DNA of 61,647 nucleotides, from assembly GCF_030268685.1 (NCBI RefSeq), contig NZ_BSRQ01000034.1, positions 1-61,647 on the forward strand, in the 5' to 3' direction. Below the pieces are notes generated by a model. That model was not told the origin of the DNA, ran no database searches, and was given only the letters and a program-made list of their open reading frames with translations. How positions within the stretch are numbered: the first letter of the stretch is position 1; each line of letters starts with the position of its first letter. This document shows, in pieces, positions 41,961-50,920 of this stretch. The translations under genes and the position numbers were made by a program. The stretch is from Microtetraspora sp. NBRC 13810. GTDB lineage: Bacteria; Actinomycetota; Actinomycetes; Streptosporangiales; Streptosporangiaceae.

Positions 41961-42896
41961 GTGCGTGCGCTCATCCTGCTGGGCCTCGTGGGCCTGGTGG
42001 CGCAGCTCGTCGACGGCAGCCTGGGCATGGCCTACGGCGTGACCTCGACGACCCTGCTGCTGGCCGTGGGCGCGAGCCCGGCCGCCGCCTCGGCCACCAT
42101 CCACCTCGCCGAGATCGGGACGACCCTCGCCTCCGGGGTAGCGCACTGGCGCTTCAAGAACGTCGACTGGAAGGTCGTCGTCAAGATCGGCATCCCCGGC
42201 GCGATCGGCGCCTTCGCCGGCGCCACCTTCCTGGCCAGCCTCTCCACCGAAGCGGCGGCGCCGTTCATGTCCCTCGTCCTGCTGGCGCTCGGCGTCTACA
42301 TCCTGGTCCGGTTCACCGCCTTCGGCCTGCCGCGCGGCAACCTGGGCAAGCCGCTGCGCCGGCGCTTCCTGGTGCCCCTCGGGCTGTTCGGCGGGTTCAT
42401 CGACGCCTCGGGCGGCGGCGGGTGGGGGCCGGTGGGCACGCCCGCCATCCTGGCCAGCGGGCGGATGGAGCCCCGCAAGGTGATCGGTTCCATCGACGCG
42501 AGCGAGTTCCTCGTCGCCGTCGCGGCCAGCGCCGGCTTCCTGGTGAGCCTCGGCTCCCAGGGCATCGACCTGGCCTGGGTGGCGGTGCTGCTGCTCGGCG
42601 GCGTGATCGCCGCGCCGCTGGCCGCCTGGCTGGTCCGGATCGTCCCGCCACGGATGCTGGGTTCCGCGGTGGGCGGCCTGATCATCCTGACCAACGTGCG
42701 CACCCTGCTGCGCGCCGAGTGGGTCGCCGCCCCCTCCGCCGTGCAGAACGCCTCATACGCCGTCATCGCCGTCGTCTGGGCGCTGGCCGTCGCCCACTCC
42801 TACCGCCGGCACCGCGCCGAGCGGGAGACCGAGTCCGCCACGGACCGGCAAACGGCCTCCGATGACGAGGCCACTGTTTCCACCGCAACACGTTGA
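41961..42896 (+). CDS. Sulfite exporter TauE/SafE family permease
   Basis: This 311-residue membrane protein has about eight helices, opening with LILLGLVGLVAQLVDGSLGMAYG and repeating a related LGLFGGFIDASGGGGWGPVG in the second half, the duplicated TauE/SafE signature. Members move sulfur-containing anions or sulfite across the membrane; the actual substrate is not determined. A hydrophilic tail follows the last helix. The start is GTG with AGGAAAGG some 15 bp upstream. It stands alone, divergent from the methyltransferase gene. Confidence 0.85.
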   Translation: MRALILLGLVGLVAQLVDGSLGMAYGVTSTTLLLAVGASPAAASATIHLAEIGTTLASGVAHWRFKNVDWKVVVKIGIPGAIGAFAGATFLASLSTEAAAPFMSLVLLALGVYILVRFTAFGLPRGNLGKPLRRRFLVPLGLFGGFIDASGGGGWGPVGTPAILASGRMEPRKVIGSIDASEFLVAVAASAGFLVSLGSQGIDLAWVAVLLLGGVIAAPLAAWLVRIVPPRMLGSAVGGLIILTNVRTLLRAEWVAAPSAVQNASYAVIAVVWALAVAHSYRRHRAERETESATDRQTASDDEATVSTATR

Positions 42897-43021
42897 GTAA
42901 GGCGACAGAGGCGCTTCCACTCCTTTAATGTCACGCCTTGGTCGCGATTCTCCGCACATCTGGATCTTCGGCGATCGTGCTTCCAGATTTACAGGGATAT
43001 CCCGTGACAACGGAGGTGTGT

Positions 43022-44752
43022 GTGAAACGCAGCATCGTCATCGGCGCTGTGGCAGTCCTTGCCGTGAGCACGTTCACGAGTCCGGCCGACGCGGCCGGGC
43101 CGTCGGCTGCCGTGAGCGAGGCGCAGGCCGAGTACGTCGTCCTCTACAAGGAGGGCGCCGACTCCGCGGCGGCCGAGCAGGCCATCACGGGAGCGGGCGG
43201 CACCGTACTGAAGGAGAACACCGCGGTCGGCGTGGCCACGATCACCACGACGAACGCCGGGTTCGCGGACGCGGTGCGGGCCAGCGCCGCGATCGAGGGC
43301 GTCGCCCGCAACCGGTCGATCGGCCAGGCCCCGCAGAGCGCCAGGATCAGTGCCGCGGCCCGTCAGGCCATCGAGGCCAAGGCGGTGGAGAAGGAGGGTC
43401 ACCGGGCCGAGGCCAGGTCCTCCTGGGGCAAGCCGGGACCGAAGGCCGAGCCGCTGGCCGAGGCCCAGTGGGACATGAAGCAGATCCACGCCACCGCCGA
43501 CGGCGCGCACCGGTACGAGCAGGGCGACCCGGGTGTGATCGTCGGTGTCCTGGACACCGGCGTGGACGGCTCGCACCCCGACATCGCACCGAACTTCGAC
43601 CGCCGGCTGAGCCGCAACTTCACCGTCGACATCCCGGTCGACGCGAACGGCGCCGCCGTCGACGGACCGTGTGAGGAGGAGCCGGACCGCTCCTGCAACG
43701 ACCCCGCCGACGTGGACGAGAACGACCACGGCACGCACGTCGCGTCGTCCATCGCCGCGCCGATCAACCAGCTCGGCATGGCGGGCGTGGCGCCCAAGGT
43801 CAAGATCGTGAACCTGCGGGCCGGCCAGGACTCGGGCTACTTCTTCCTGCAGCCCAGCGTCGACGCGCTGACCTACGCAGGCGACATCGGCGTCGACGTG
43901 GTCAACATGAGCTACTACATCGACCCGTGGCTGTTCAACTGCACCGACAACCCGGCCGACTCGGCGGCGGACCGGCTGGAGCAGGCCACGATCATCCGGG
44001 CCACCCAGCGGGCGCTGGACTACGCCCACCGCAGGGGCGTGACCCTGGTCTCGGCCGCGGGCAACAACGCCCTCGACTACACGAAGACGGTGCAGGACCC
44101 CTCCAGCCCCGACTTCGCGAGCGAGCCCGGTGAGGCCCCCTACAACCGCACCATCGCGCCGTCCTGCGTCTCGCTGCCGAGCGAGGGCGAGAACGTGATC
44201 TCGGTCGCCTCGACCGGCATCTCCAAGCGCAAGTCCTACTACTCCGACTACGGCAACGGCTACGTGGACGTGGCGGCCCCCGGTGGCGACACCTACGACA
44301 CCGCCACCAACAGGCAGGACGTCACCAGGGCGACGCTCGCGGCCTACCCCCGGGCCCTCGCCGAGGCGCGCGGGGAGCTGAACCCGGACGGCACCCCCAA
44401 CGTCCCGTACCTCGTCCGTGACTGCAAGGGCACGACCTGCGCCTACTACCAGTACCTCCAGGGCACGTCGATGGCCTCGCCGCGCGCCGCCGGCGTGGCC
44501 GCGCTGATCGTCAGCAAGTACGGCGAGCGCGACCGCCGGCACGGCGGCAAGACGCTGTCGCCGCGGATCGTGGAGAACGTCCTCAGGTCCACCGCGACCG
44601 AGACGGCCTGCCCCAGCCCGGCCGCCTTCACCTACACCCGGATCCTGGCCAACGGCACCACCGTGACCGCCACGCACACCTGCGAGGGCGGGGAGAGCCG
44701 CAACGGCTTCTACGGCAGCGGCATCGTCGACGCGCTCAGGGCGGTCCGCTGA
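43022..44752 (+). CDS. Secreted subtilisin-like serine protease (S8)
   Basis: A 576-residue pre-pro-protease. GTG 43022 has GGAGG 5 bp upstream. The signal peptide (VIGAVAVLAVSTFTSPADAA) is followed by an I9-type propeptide (AEYVVLYKEGADSAAAEQAI...) and the catalytic domain. The triad is Asp178 (VLDTGVDGSHPD), His236 (DHGTHVA) and Ser483 (QGTSMASPRAAG). Cys pairs (CEEEPDRSC and others) suggest extracellular disulfides. It likely degrades external protein. Tandem repeats and a terminator follow. Confidence 0.93.
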   Translation: MKRSIVIGAVAVLAVSTFTSPADAAGPSAAVSEAQAEYVVLYKEGADSAAAEQAITGAGGTVLKENTAVGVATITTTNAGFADAVRASAAIEGVARNRSIGQAPQSARISAAARQAIEAKAVEKEGHRAEARSSWGKPGPKAEPLAEAQWDMKQIHATADGAHRYEQGDPGVIVGVLDTGVDGSHPDIAPNFDRRLSRNFTVDIPVDANGAAVDGPCEEEPDRSCNDPADVDENDHGTHVASSIAAPINQLGMAGVAPKVKIVNLRAGQDSGYFFLQPSVDALTYAGDIGVDVVNMSYYIDPWLFNCTDNPADSAADRLEQATIIRATQRALDYAHRRGVTLVSAAGNNALDYTKTVQDPSSPDFASEPGEAPYNRTIAPSCVSLPSEGENVISVASTGISKRKSYYSDYGNGYVDVAAPGGDTYDTATNRQDVTRATLAAYPRALAEARGELNPDGTPNVPYLVRDCKGTTCAYYQYLQGTSMASPRAAGVAALIVSKYGERDRRHGGKTLSPRIVENVLRSTATETACPSPAAFTYTRILANGTTVTATHTCEGGESRNGFYGSGIVDALRAVR

Positions 44753-44754
44753 CC

Positions 44755-44875
44755 CTGACGTGACCTGGTTCCGAGACGACCCGGTTCCGAGACGACCCGG
44801 TTCCGAGACGACCCGGTTCCGAGACGACCCGGTTCTGACGTGACCTGGTTCCGTTGTGACCCGGTTCTGATGTGA
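44755..44875. repeat. 16-bp tandem repeat array behind the protease gene
   Basis: The unit CCGAGACGACCCGGTT occurs four times exactly from 44771 to 44834, flanked by degenerate copies (CTGACGTGACCTGGTT, CCGTTGTGACCCGGTT and others). The array starts right after the protease stop and precedes its terminator, so it is probably transcribed in the 3' UTR. Confidence 0.85.
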
Positions 44876-44900
44876 CCGTGCCGGTCATCCGGCGCCGTCG

Positions 44901-44929
44901 CCTGGCCCCCGCCTTCCGCGGGGGCCAGG
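44901..44929 (+). terminator. Terminator of the protease gene
   Basis: CCTGGCCCCCGC (44901-44912) pairs perfectly with GCGGGGGCCAGG (44918-44929) across a 5-nt loop. CGCGTTTCC follows. Confidence 0.8.
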
Positions 44930-45314
44930 CGCGTTTCCGGCCCGATGCACGCCGCCGTACCGCCGCCGTACGCTGCCGAAACGCCGCCCCCTCCGAAGAG
45001 CCATCCCATTTGTCGCCTTATAGCGGTGATCGGCTCAGAGATTGGTGATTTATCCGCTTTCGGCATGTTGCGTGATGTTCGTCCGTTGAATGGCTTGCAT
45101 TCGCCCCGGGGTTCCCGGCATCCGAAGGACGATCTCCGTCCCACCCTCCATCCCGGCCGTGGCCCGCAAACCTTTTCATGCGCCCGATGACATGCCTGTT
45201 TCCGTGACGTAAGCGTGATATGTCGAGACATTGACGGAGTTGTGAAAAGGATTCCATCATGTGCGTCATCGGGCCCTCCGGCGTCCAGGCAGGAGCAACG
45301 GTGGCGGTGCGACG
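44930..45314. other. Intergenic region upstream of the LacI regulator
   Basis: No gene is supported. The part 45020-45270 is AT-richer and holds the partial palindrome ATGTCGAGACAT near 45220-45231 and a TTGACGG just after it. This would suit the promoter/operator of the LacI-type regulator and transporter, but I cannot assign elements confidently. Confidence 0.4.
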
Positions 45315-46292
45315 ATGGCGGTGACGATCCAGGATGTCGCGAAGGCGGCGGGCGTGTCGGTCTCGACCGTGTCCCGCGCGCTGTCCTCGCCCGAGATGGT
45401 CCGCGAGGAGACCCGCGCCCGGGTGCGGGCGGTCGCGGAACGGCTGGGCTACCGGCCCAACCTGGCGGCGCGGGGGCTGATCACCGGCAGGACCGCCAAC
45501 CTCGGCGTGATCGTGCCCGACCTGACCAACCCGTTCTTCCCCAGCATGCTGAAAGGCGTGCAGGCGCGGGCCCGCGAGGCCGCGCACGCGGTCTTCCTCG
45601 CCGACTCCCAGGAGGACGGGGCCCAGGAGGCCGGCCTGGTCGCCGCCATGGCCAAACAGGTCGACGGGGTCATCCTGTGCGCCTCCCGGATGACCGAGCC
45701 GCAACTGGAGGAGGTGCTCGGCCTGGTGCCGATCGTCTTCATCAACCGCGCGGTGCCCGCCCGGCCATCCGTGATCATGGACAACGCGGGCGGCACCCGG
45801 CAGGCCGTCGACCACCTCGCCGCGCTCGGCCACCGGCACGCCGCCTACCTCAACGGCCCGCGCAGCTCCTGGACCAACAGGGAACGCCGGAAGGGGCTGC
45901 GCCGGGCCGAGCGGCACGGCATGAAGGTGACCCATCTCGGCCCGTTCGCGCCGCGCTTCGAGGCCGGCCAGCAGGCCGCCGACCTGGTGCTCGCCGCCGG
46001 GGCCACCGCCGTGATCGCCTACAACGACGTGATGGCCCTCGGGGTGCTGGCCAGGCTCGCCGAGCGCGGCGTGCCGGTGCCCGCGCGGATGAGCGTGGTG
46101 GGCTGCGACGACATCAGCTTCGCCGCGATGGCCACACCCGCCCTGACCACGGTCGACCTGCGCGGCGAGCAGGCCGGGCGGGCCGCGGTGGACACCCTGC
46201 TCAACGTGCTGGCCGAACGGGACGGGACGCGCAGGCCCGCCCTGGAGTCCGCCCTCATCGTCCGGGCCTCGACCGGGCCCGCGCCCACCTGA
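45315..46292 (+). CDS. LacI-family transcriptional regulator
   Basis: A 325-residue regulator. The N-terminal HTH reads TIQDVAKAAGVSVSTVSRAL, with the hinge-like RPNLAARGLITGRTANLGVI. The periplasmic-binding-like effector domain follows (VPDLTNPFFPSML, VDGVILCASR, VVGCDDISFAAMATPALTTV). Start ATG 45315 begins at the HTH. It probably senses the ligand imported by the following ABC transporter, whose first gene starts 35 bp after the stop. The ligand is unknown. Confidence 0.92.
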   Translation: MAVTIQDVAKAAGVSVSTVSRALSSPEMVREETRARVRAVAERLGYRPNLAARGLITGRTANLGVIVPDLTNPFFPSMLKGVQARAREAAHAVFLADSQEDGAQEAGLVAAMAKQVDGVILCASRMTEPQLEEVLGLVPIVFINRAVPARPSVIMDNAGGTRQAVDHLAALGHRHAAYLNGPRSSWTNRERRKGLRRAERHGMKVTHLGPFAPRFEAGQQAADLVLAAGATAVIAYNDVMALGVLARLAERGVPVPARMSVVGCDDISFAAMATPALTTVDLRGEQAGRAAVDTLLNVLAERDGTRRPALESALIVRASTGPAPT

Positions 46293-46327
46293 ACCCCTTC
46301 ATCCGCATGCTCCGGAAAGGGACGCTC

Positions 46328-47533
46328 ATGCCCAAGACCCGTCTCGCCGCACTCGCCGCGGCCGCCGTGGTCGGCCTCGCCGCCTGCGGCGCACCAGATG
46401 CCGGACCCGCGACCGGCGGCGCCGGCTTCCGGCCCGCTGACGTCCCGGCGAAACCGGCCGAGCCGGTCGTCCTCAACGTCATCGACGTGGCCGGCAACCT
46501 CCAGCTCACCCAGGGGATGATCGACGAGTTCGTGCAGCGGCACCCCGACGTGATCTCCCGGGTGACCTACACCAAGGCCACCGCCCCCGAGCTGGCCGGC
46601 AAGATCAAGGCACAGCAGGGCGCCGGCCGGGTCCAGATCGGGCTCGTGCTGACCGGCACCGACGGCCTGTCCGCCGGCATCGAGCAGAACCTGTGGCTGC
46701 GCACCGACGACTACGCCGCCCGCCTCGGCGCCCCCGCCTACCTGGAGCCCGCGGCCAAGATGCAGGAGCTCGCCCAGGGACAGGGTCAGGTCATCACCTA
46801 CTACCCGTCCGGGCCGCTCCTGGAGTACGACCCGGAGAAGGTGCCCGACCCGCCGGACACCGCCCAGGAGCTCCTGGCGTGGGCCAAGGCCAACCCCAAG
46901 CGGTTCCAGTACGCCCGCCCGGCCAACTCCGGCCCCGGCCGCACCTTCCTGATGGGCCTGCCGTACCTGCTCGGCGACAGCGACCCCAAGGACCCGGCGA
47001 GCTGGACGAAGACCTGGGCCTACCTCAAGGAACTCGGCCGGTACGTCGACTACTACCCGACGACCACCACCGACACGATGAAGAACCTGGGCACCGGCAC
47101 GGTGGACATCGTGGCCAGCACCACCGGGTGGGACATCAACCCCAGGGCGCTCGGCACCGTGCCGGAGGGCGTCAAGGTCACCCCGCTGGAAGGCATGCAC
47201 TGGGTCACCGACGCCCACTACGCGGTGATCCCCAAGGGCGTCTCCGCGGACGTCGTGGCCGCCAACCTCGAACTCGTCAAATGGATGCTGACCCCGCGGC
47301 AGCAGGCGAAGGCGTACGACACCGGCTACTTCTACCCCGGCCCTGCGGTGAGCGGCGTCACGCTGGACATGGCGCCCAAGGAGTCGCAGGACGTGATCGC
47401 CAGGTTCGGCAGGCCCGAGTACGACGCCTGGATCGAGGAGTTCCCCAAGGAGACGTCGCTGCCGGCTCCGGCGCAGGTCGCGATGTTCGACCGGTGGGAC
47501 CGCGAGATCGGCGCCGGAAAGTACGAGCGGTGA
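46328..47533 (+). CDS. ABC transporter solute-binding lipoprotein
   Basis: This 401-residue protein has a lipoprotein signal (LAALAAAAVVGLAAC, lipobox LAAC) followed by an extracellular binding domain of the family 1/PotD-like type (VVLNVIDVAGNLQLTQGMID; GTVDIVASTTGWDINPRAL). It captures a substrate outside the cell for the permease encoded downstream. Gene order (binding protein, ATPase, two permeases) is that of polyamine, iron(III) or phosphonate-type importers; the substrate cannot be chosen from sequence. GGAAAGGG lies upstream of the ATG. The stop overlaps the next GTG. Confidence 0.88.
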   Translation: MPKTRLAALAAAAVVGLAACGAPDAGPATGGAGFRPADVPAKPAEPVVLNVIDVAGNLQLTQGMIDEFVQRHPDVISRVTYTKATAPELAGKIKAQQGAGRVQIGLVLTGTDGLSAGIEQNLWLRTDDYAARLGAPAYLEPAAKMQELAQGQGQVITYYPSGPLLEYDPEKVPDPPDTAQELLAWAKANPKRFQYARPANSGPGRTFLMGLPYLLGDSDPKDPASWTKTWAYLKELGRYVDYYPTTTTDTMKNLGTGTVDIVASTTGWDINPRALGTVPEGVKVTPLEGMHWVTDAHYAVIPKGVSADVVAANLELVKWMLTPRQQAKAYDTGYFYPGPAVSGVTLDMAPKESQDVIARFGRPEYDAWIEEFPKETSLPAPAQVAMFDRWDREIGAGKYER

Positions 47534-48678
47534 GCCTCCCGGCCGCCTCCGGAAGGATCTCCGAGCTGCGGCTGGAGGGCGTCAGCCGCAGCTACGGCGC
47601 CAGGCGGGCGCTCGACGGGCTGGACATGACGATCAAGGGCGGGGAGTTCGTCGCCCTGCTCGGCCCCTCCGGCTGCGGCAAGTCGACCGCGCTCAACTGC
47701 GTGGCCGGGCTGCTCCCGCTCACCGAGGGCCGCATCCTGCTGGACGGGACGCGCATCGACACGCTGCCCCCCGAGAAGCGCGGCTTCGGGATGGTCTTCC
47801 AGAACTACGCGCTCTTCCCGCACATGTCGGTGCGGGCCAACGTGGCCTTCGGGCTGCGGATGCGCCGGACGCCCGCCGCCGAGCGCCGGGAGCGGGTGGC
47901 CGAGGCGCTGCGCCTGGTGCAGCTCGGCGAGTACGCCGACCGGCTGCCCGGCAGGCTCTCCGGCGGGCAGCAGCAGCGGGTCGCGATCGCCCGCGCGATC
48001 GTGCTGGAGCCGCCGCTCGTGCTCATGGACGAGCCGCTGTCCAACCTGGACGCCGCGCTGCGGCTGGAGATGCGCACCGAGATCCGCCGCATCCACCAGA
48101 CGCTCGGCCTCACCACGATCTACGTGACACACGACCAGGAGGAGGCCCTCTCCCTGGCCGACCGCCTGGTCGTGCTCCGCGACGGCGTCCTGCAGCAGGC
48201 GGGCACCCCGGAGGAGGTCTACACCGAACCCGCCAACCGGTTCGTCGCCGCGTTCATGGGTTACCGCAACGCCTTCGAGCTGCCGGTCGTCGGCGGCGAC
48301 AGCCGTACCGTCCGGCTGGCCGCGGACGGGCTCGCGCTCACCGGGGTGCGGCGCGGCGAGCTGCCCGGTACGGCTGTCGCGTGCGTCCGGCCCGAGGACC
48401 TCACGGTCACCGAAACGGTCACCGAAACGGTCACCGAAACGGTCGCCGGAACCGGGACCGTCGCCGGGACGGTCGCCGGAGCAGGGGGCGGGGTGGCGGG
48501 CGCGAACACGCTGAGCGGGACCGTGGAGGTGGTGGAGTACCACGGCAGGGAGAGCGCGGCCCAGGTGCGCACCGACGGCGGGCACCCGCTGTCGGTCAAG
48601 ACCCCGGCGCGGCTCGCGCCCGGCGAGCGGGTGACGCTGTCGGTGCCGCCCGAGCGGGTCCTGGTGTTCGCGCCGTGA
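47530..48678 (+). CDS. ABC transporter ATP-binding protein (PotA-like)
   Basis: A 382-residue ATPase. Walker [11 protein letters not shown]-loop [13 protein letters not shown], signature [14 protein letters not shown], Walker [12 protein letters not shown] and the switch VTHDQEE are all intact. A TOBE-type C-terminal domain follows. It contains a low-complexity run of T-V-T-E repeats then Gly/Ala/Val (about 48406-48500 in DNA), which is unusual and may be a recently expanded loop. GTGA overlaps with both neighbours indicate coupled translation. Confidence 0.93.
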   Translation: MSLPAASGRISELRLEGVSRSYGARRALDGLDMTIKGGEFVALLGPSGCGKSTALNCVAGLLPLTEGRILLDGTRIDTLPPEKRGFGMVFQNYALFPHMSVRANVAFGLRMRRTPAAERRERVAEALRLVQLGEYADRLPGRLSGGQQQRVAIARAIVLEPPLVLMDEPLSNLDAALRLEMRTEIRRIHQTLGLTTIYVTHDQEEALSLADRLVVLRDGVLQQAGTPEEVYTEPANRFVAAFMGYRNAFELPVVGGDSRTVRLAADGLALTGVRRGELPGTAVACVRPEDLTVTETVTETVTETVAGTGTVAGTVAGAGGGVAGANTLSGTVEVVEYHGRESAAQVRTDGGHPLSVKTPARLAPGERVTLSVPPERVLVFAP

Positions 48679-49577
48679 CCCCCGGCGCGCCCGCCGGACC
48701 GGCCCCCGTCGCGATGCGGCACCGGCTGGCCGAACGCGGGGTCGACCGGATGCTGCTCCTCCTGCTCCCCGCGGCCGTGTTCATCACCGCCCTGTTCCTC
48801 TACCCGTTCCTGTACGGCCTCCAGTTGTCCTTCCAGCCGCAGGGCGGCGGCGTGTTCGAGAACTACGCGCGGTTCTTCGGGGACGCCTACCTGCGGGACA
48901 CGATCGCCACCACCCTCTGGCTCGGCGTGCCGGCCGCGCTGCTCAACGTCGCCGTCTCGGTGCCGCTCGCCTACCGGATGCGTGGCAGGTTCCGCGGCAG
49001 GCGGCTGCTCACCACGGTGCTGGTGGTGCCGATCACGCTCGGCACCGTGCTCACCGCGGAAGGGCTGCTCACCTTCCTCGGCCCGACCGGCTGGTTCAAC
49101 CGGGTGGTCGTCGGCCTCGGGCTCGCCGACGAGCCGGTGCGGCTCACCCACAACTACTGGGGCGTGCTGTTCTCGCTGATCATCACCGGGTTCCCGTTCG
49201 CCTTCCTGCTCACGCTCAGCTATCTCAGGGGCATCGACCCGACGCTGGAGTCGGCGGCGGCGACGCTGGGCGCCGGGTGGTGGCAGCGGTTCCGGCACAT
49301 CACGTTCCCGCTGCTGGTGCCGGGGCTCGCGATCACGTTCTGCCTGTCGTTCGTGCTCGCCTTCTCGGTGTTCCCCTCGGCCATCCTGGTCGGGGAGCCG
49401 TCGGGGGAGACCCGGGTGATCTCCATCGCCGCCTACCACGCCGCCTTCGAGCAGTACGACTACTCGATGGGCTCGGCCATCGCCATGATCATGGGCGTGG
49501 TGGAGCTGGTGGTCATCGGGCTCGTGCTCGGCTGGCGGGCCACGCTCTACCGGGGTTCGTCGGGAGGCAGGGGATGA
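48675..49577 (+). CDS. ABC transporter permease 1
   Basis: This 300-residue membrane protein has about six helices and the EAA-type loop (ESAAATLGAGWWQRFRHITFPLLVPG) that contacts the ATPase. It starts with GTG inside the ATPase stop (GTGA) and ends in an ATGA overlap with the second permease. The helix-rich start (MLLLLLPAAVFITALFLYPF) is typical of PotB/ThiP-like inner membrane proteins. Confidence 0.9.
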   Translation: MTPGAPAGPAPVAMRHRLAERGVDRMLLLLLPAAVFITALFLYPFLYGLQLSFQPQGGGVFENYARFFGDAYLRDTIATTLWLGVPAALLNVAVSVPLAYRMRGRFRGRRLLTTVLVVPITLGTVLTAEGLLTFLGPTGWFNRVVVGLGLADEPVRLTHNYWGVLFSLIITGFPFAFLLTLSYLRGIDPTLESAAATLGAGWWQRFRHITFPLLVPGLAITFCLSFVLAFSVFPSAILVGEPSGETRVISIAAYHAAFEQYDYSMGSAIAMIMGVVELVVIGLVLGWRATLYRGSSGGRG

Positions 49578-50404
49578 GGGGCGCGCCGCGGCCCGGCGCC
49601 TGGCTGGTCTGGGGCACGGTCGCCTTCTTCCTGATCTTCCTGGCCGGGGTCGTCGGCTCGGTCGTGGTCAACTCCTTCGCGGTGAACTGGTTCGACACCT
49701 GGCTCCCCGGCGGCTGGACCACCCGCTGGTACGGCGCCTCCTGGGCCGACTTCGACCTGCCGTCGGTGCTCGCGGTGACCTTCCAGGTGGCCGTGCTCGT
49801 CGTCGCGGTCTCCCTGCTGGCCGGGGTGCCCGCGGCGTACGCGCTGGCCAGGCGGGACTTCCCGGGCAAGCGGGCGCTCACCCTGCTCTTCCTGCTGCCC
49901 ATCATGATCCCCCCGGTGACGTACGGCATCCCGCTGGCCACGGTGCTCTACAAGTTCCATCTGGCCGGGACGATGACCGGGGTCGTACTGGCCAACCTGG
50001 TGCCGTCCATTCCGTTCGTGATCCTGGTGATGACGCCGTTCATCGAGCAGATCGACCCGAAGGTCGAGGCGGCGGCGCGCATGTGCGGGGCGACGACCCG
50101 GGCGGTGCTCACCCGGATCCTGGCGCCGCTGCTCGTCCCCGGCATGCTCGCGGCGGGCATCCTCGTGCTGGTGCGCACGGTGGGCATGTTCGAGCTGACC
50201 TTCCTCACCGCCGGGCCGGACAGCGAGACGCTGGTCGTCGCGCTCTACTACTCGGTGTCGGCCGCCGGGATCCGGGCCCAGCAGCAGGTGGACGCGATGG
50301 CCGTGGTGTACACGATGTCCATGCTGGTGCTGCTCGTCGTCGCGTTGCGGTTCGTCAACCCGACCCAGCTCGTCACCCAGATCAAGGAGACCCCGGGCGA
50401 CTGA
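49574..50404 (+). CDS. ABC transporter permease 2
   Basis: A 276-residue partner permease (PotC-like) with six predicted helices and the EAA loop (KVEAAARMCGATTRAVLTRI, then LAPLLVPG). The ATG overlaps the stop of permease 1, with GGCAGGGG upstream. It completes the importer. Confidence 0.9.
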   Translation: MRGAPRPGAWLVWGTVAFFLIFLAGVVGSVVVNSFAVNWFDTWLPGGWTTRWYGASWADFDLPSVLAVTFQVAVLVVAVSLLAGVPAAYALARRDFPGKRALTLLFLLPIMIPPVTYGIPLATVLYKFHLAGTMTGVVLANLVPSIPFVILVMTPFIEQIDPKVEAAARMCGATTRAVLTRILAPLLVPGMLAAGILVLVRTVGMFELTFLTAGPDSETLVVALYYSVSAAGIRAQQQVDAMAVVYTMSMLVLLVVALRFVNPTQLVTQIKETPGD

Positions 50405-50434
50405 CGGCCTGCCCGGGCCGCCTACGCTGGGCGC

Positions 50435-50869
50435 ATGAGGATGCGGCCGGAGCAGGCGCGGCGCGCGTTCGAGGGGGAGCGGGTCGCCAGGCTCGCCACC
50501 GTGACCCCGGACGGCGCGCCGCACCTGGTGCCGGTCTCCTTCGCGGTGCGCGGGGACACCGTGGCGATCGCGGTGGACCACAAGCCGAAGGAGACCACCG
50601 CCCTGGCCAGGCTGCGCAACATCCGCGCCGAGCCGCGGGTCTGCCTGCTGGCCGACCGTTACGACGAGGACTGGACCCGGCTGTGGTGGGCCCGCGCGGA
50701 CGGCCTGGCCCGGGTCCGCGCGGAGGCGCCGGCCGCCGCCGGGTGGCTGGCCGAGAAGTACGCCCCCTACCGGGAGCACCCGCCCGAAGGGCCGTACATC
50801 GTGGTCGAGGTGCGCCGCTGGTCGGGGTGGTCCGCCGCCTCCGTCCCCGCCCCGCCTCTTGACGGGTAG
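50435..50869 (+). CDS. PPOX-class F420-dependent oxidoreductase (TIGR03668-like)
   Basis: A 144-residue split-barrel flavin/deazaflavin-binding protein: RVARLATVTPDGAPHLVPVSF, then DHKPKETTALARLRNIRAEP and YDEDWTRLWWARADGLARV, the pattern of the actinobacterial F420-type PPOX group. The substrate is unknown. It starts 30 bp after the permease stop, so it could be cotranscribed, but no functional tie is evident. Confidence 0.85.
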   Translation: MRMRPEQARRAFEGERVARLATVTPDGAPHLVPVSFAVRGDTVAIAVDHKPKETTALARLRNIRAEPRVCLLADRYDEDWTRLWWARADGLARVRAEAPAAAGWLAEKYAPYREHPPEGPYIVVEVRRWSGWSAASVPAPPLDG

Positions 50870-50889
50870 CCGCTGGACGATCCTCTAGT
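50859..50889 (+). promoter_or_regulatory. Possible promoter of the PucR-type regulator
   Basis: TTGACG (50859-50864) and TCTAGT (50884-50889) with a 19-bp spacer. This would place the transcript start near 50896, favouring the GTG at 50921 as start. Weak match. Confidence 0.35.
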
Positions 50890-50920
50890 GACCGGCCGGT
50901 TCACTGTCTATATTGACAGC

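Noticed and set aside
44755-44875. A CRISPR array
   Set aside because: The repeats are contiguous 16-bp units without spacers, and no cas genes are present.
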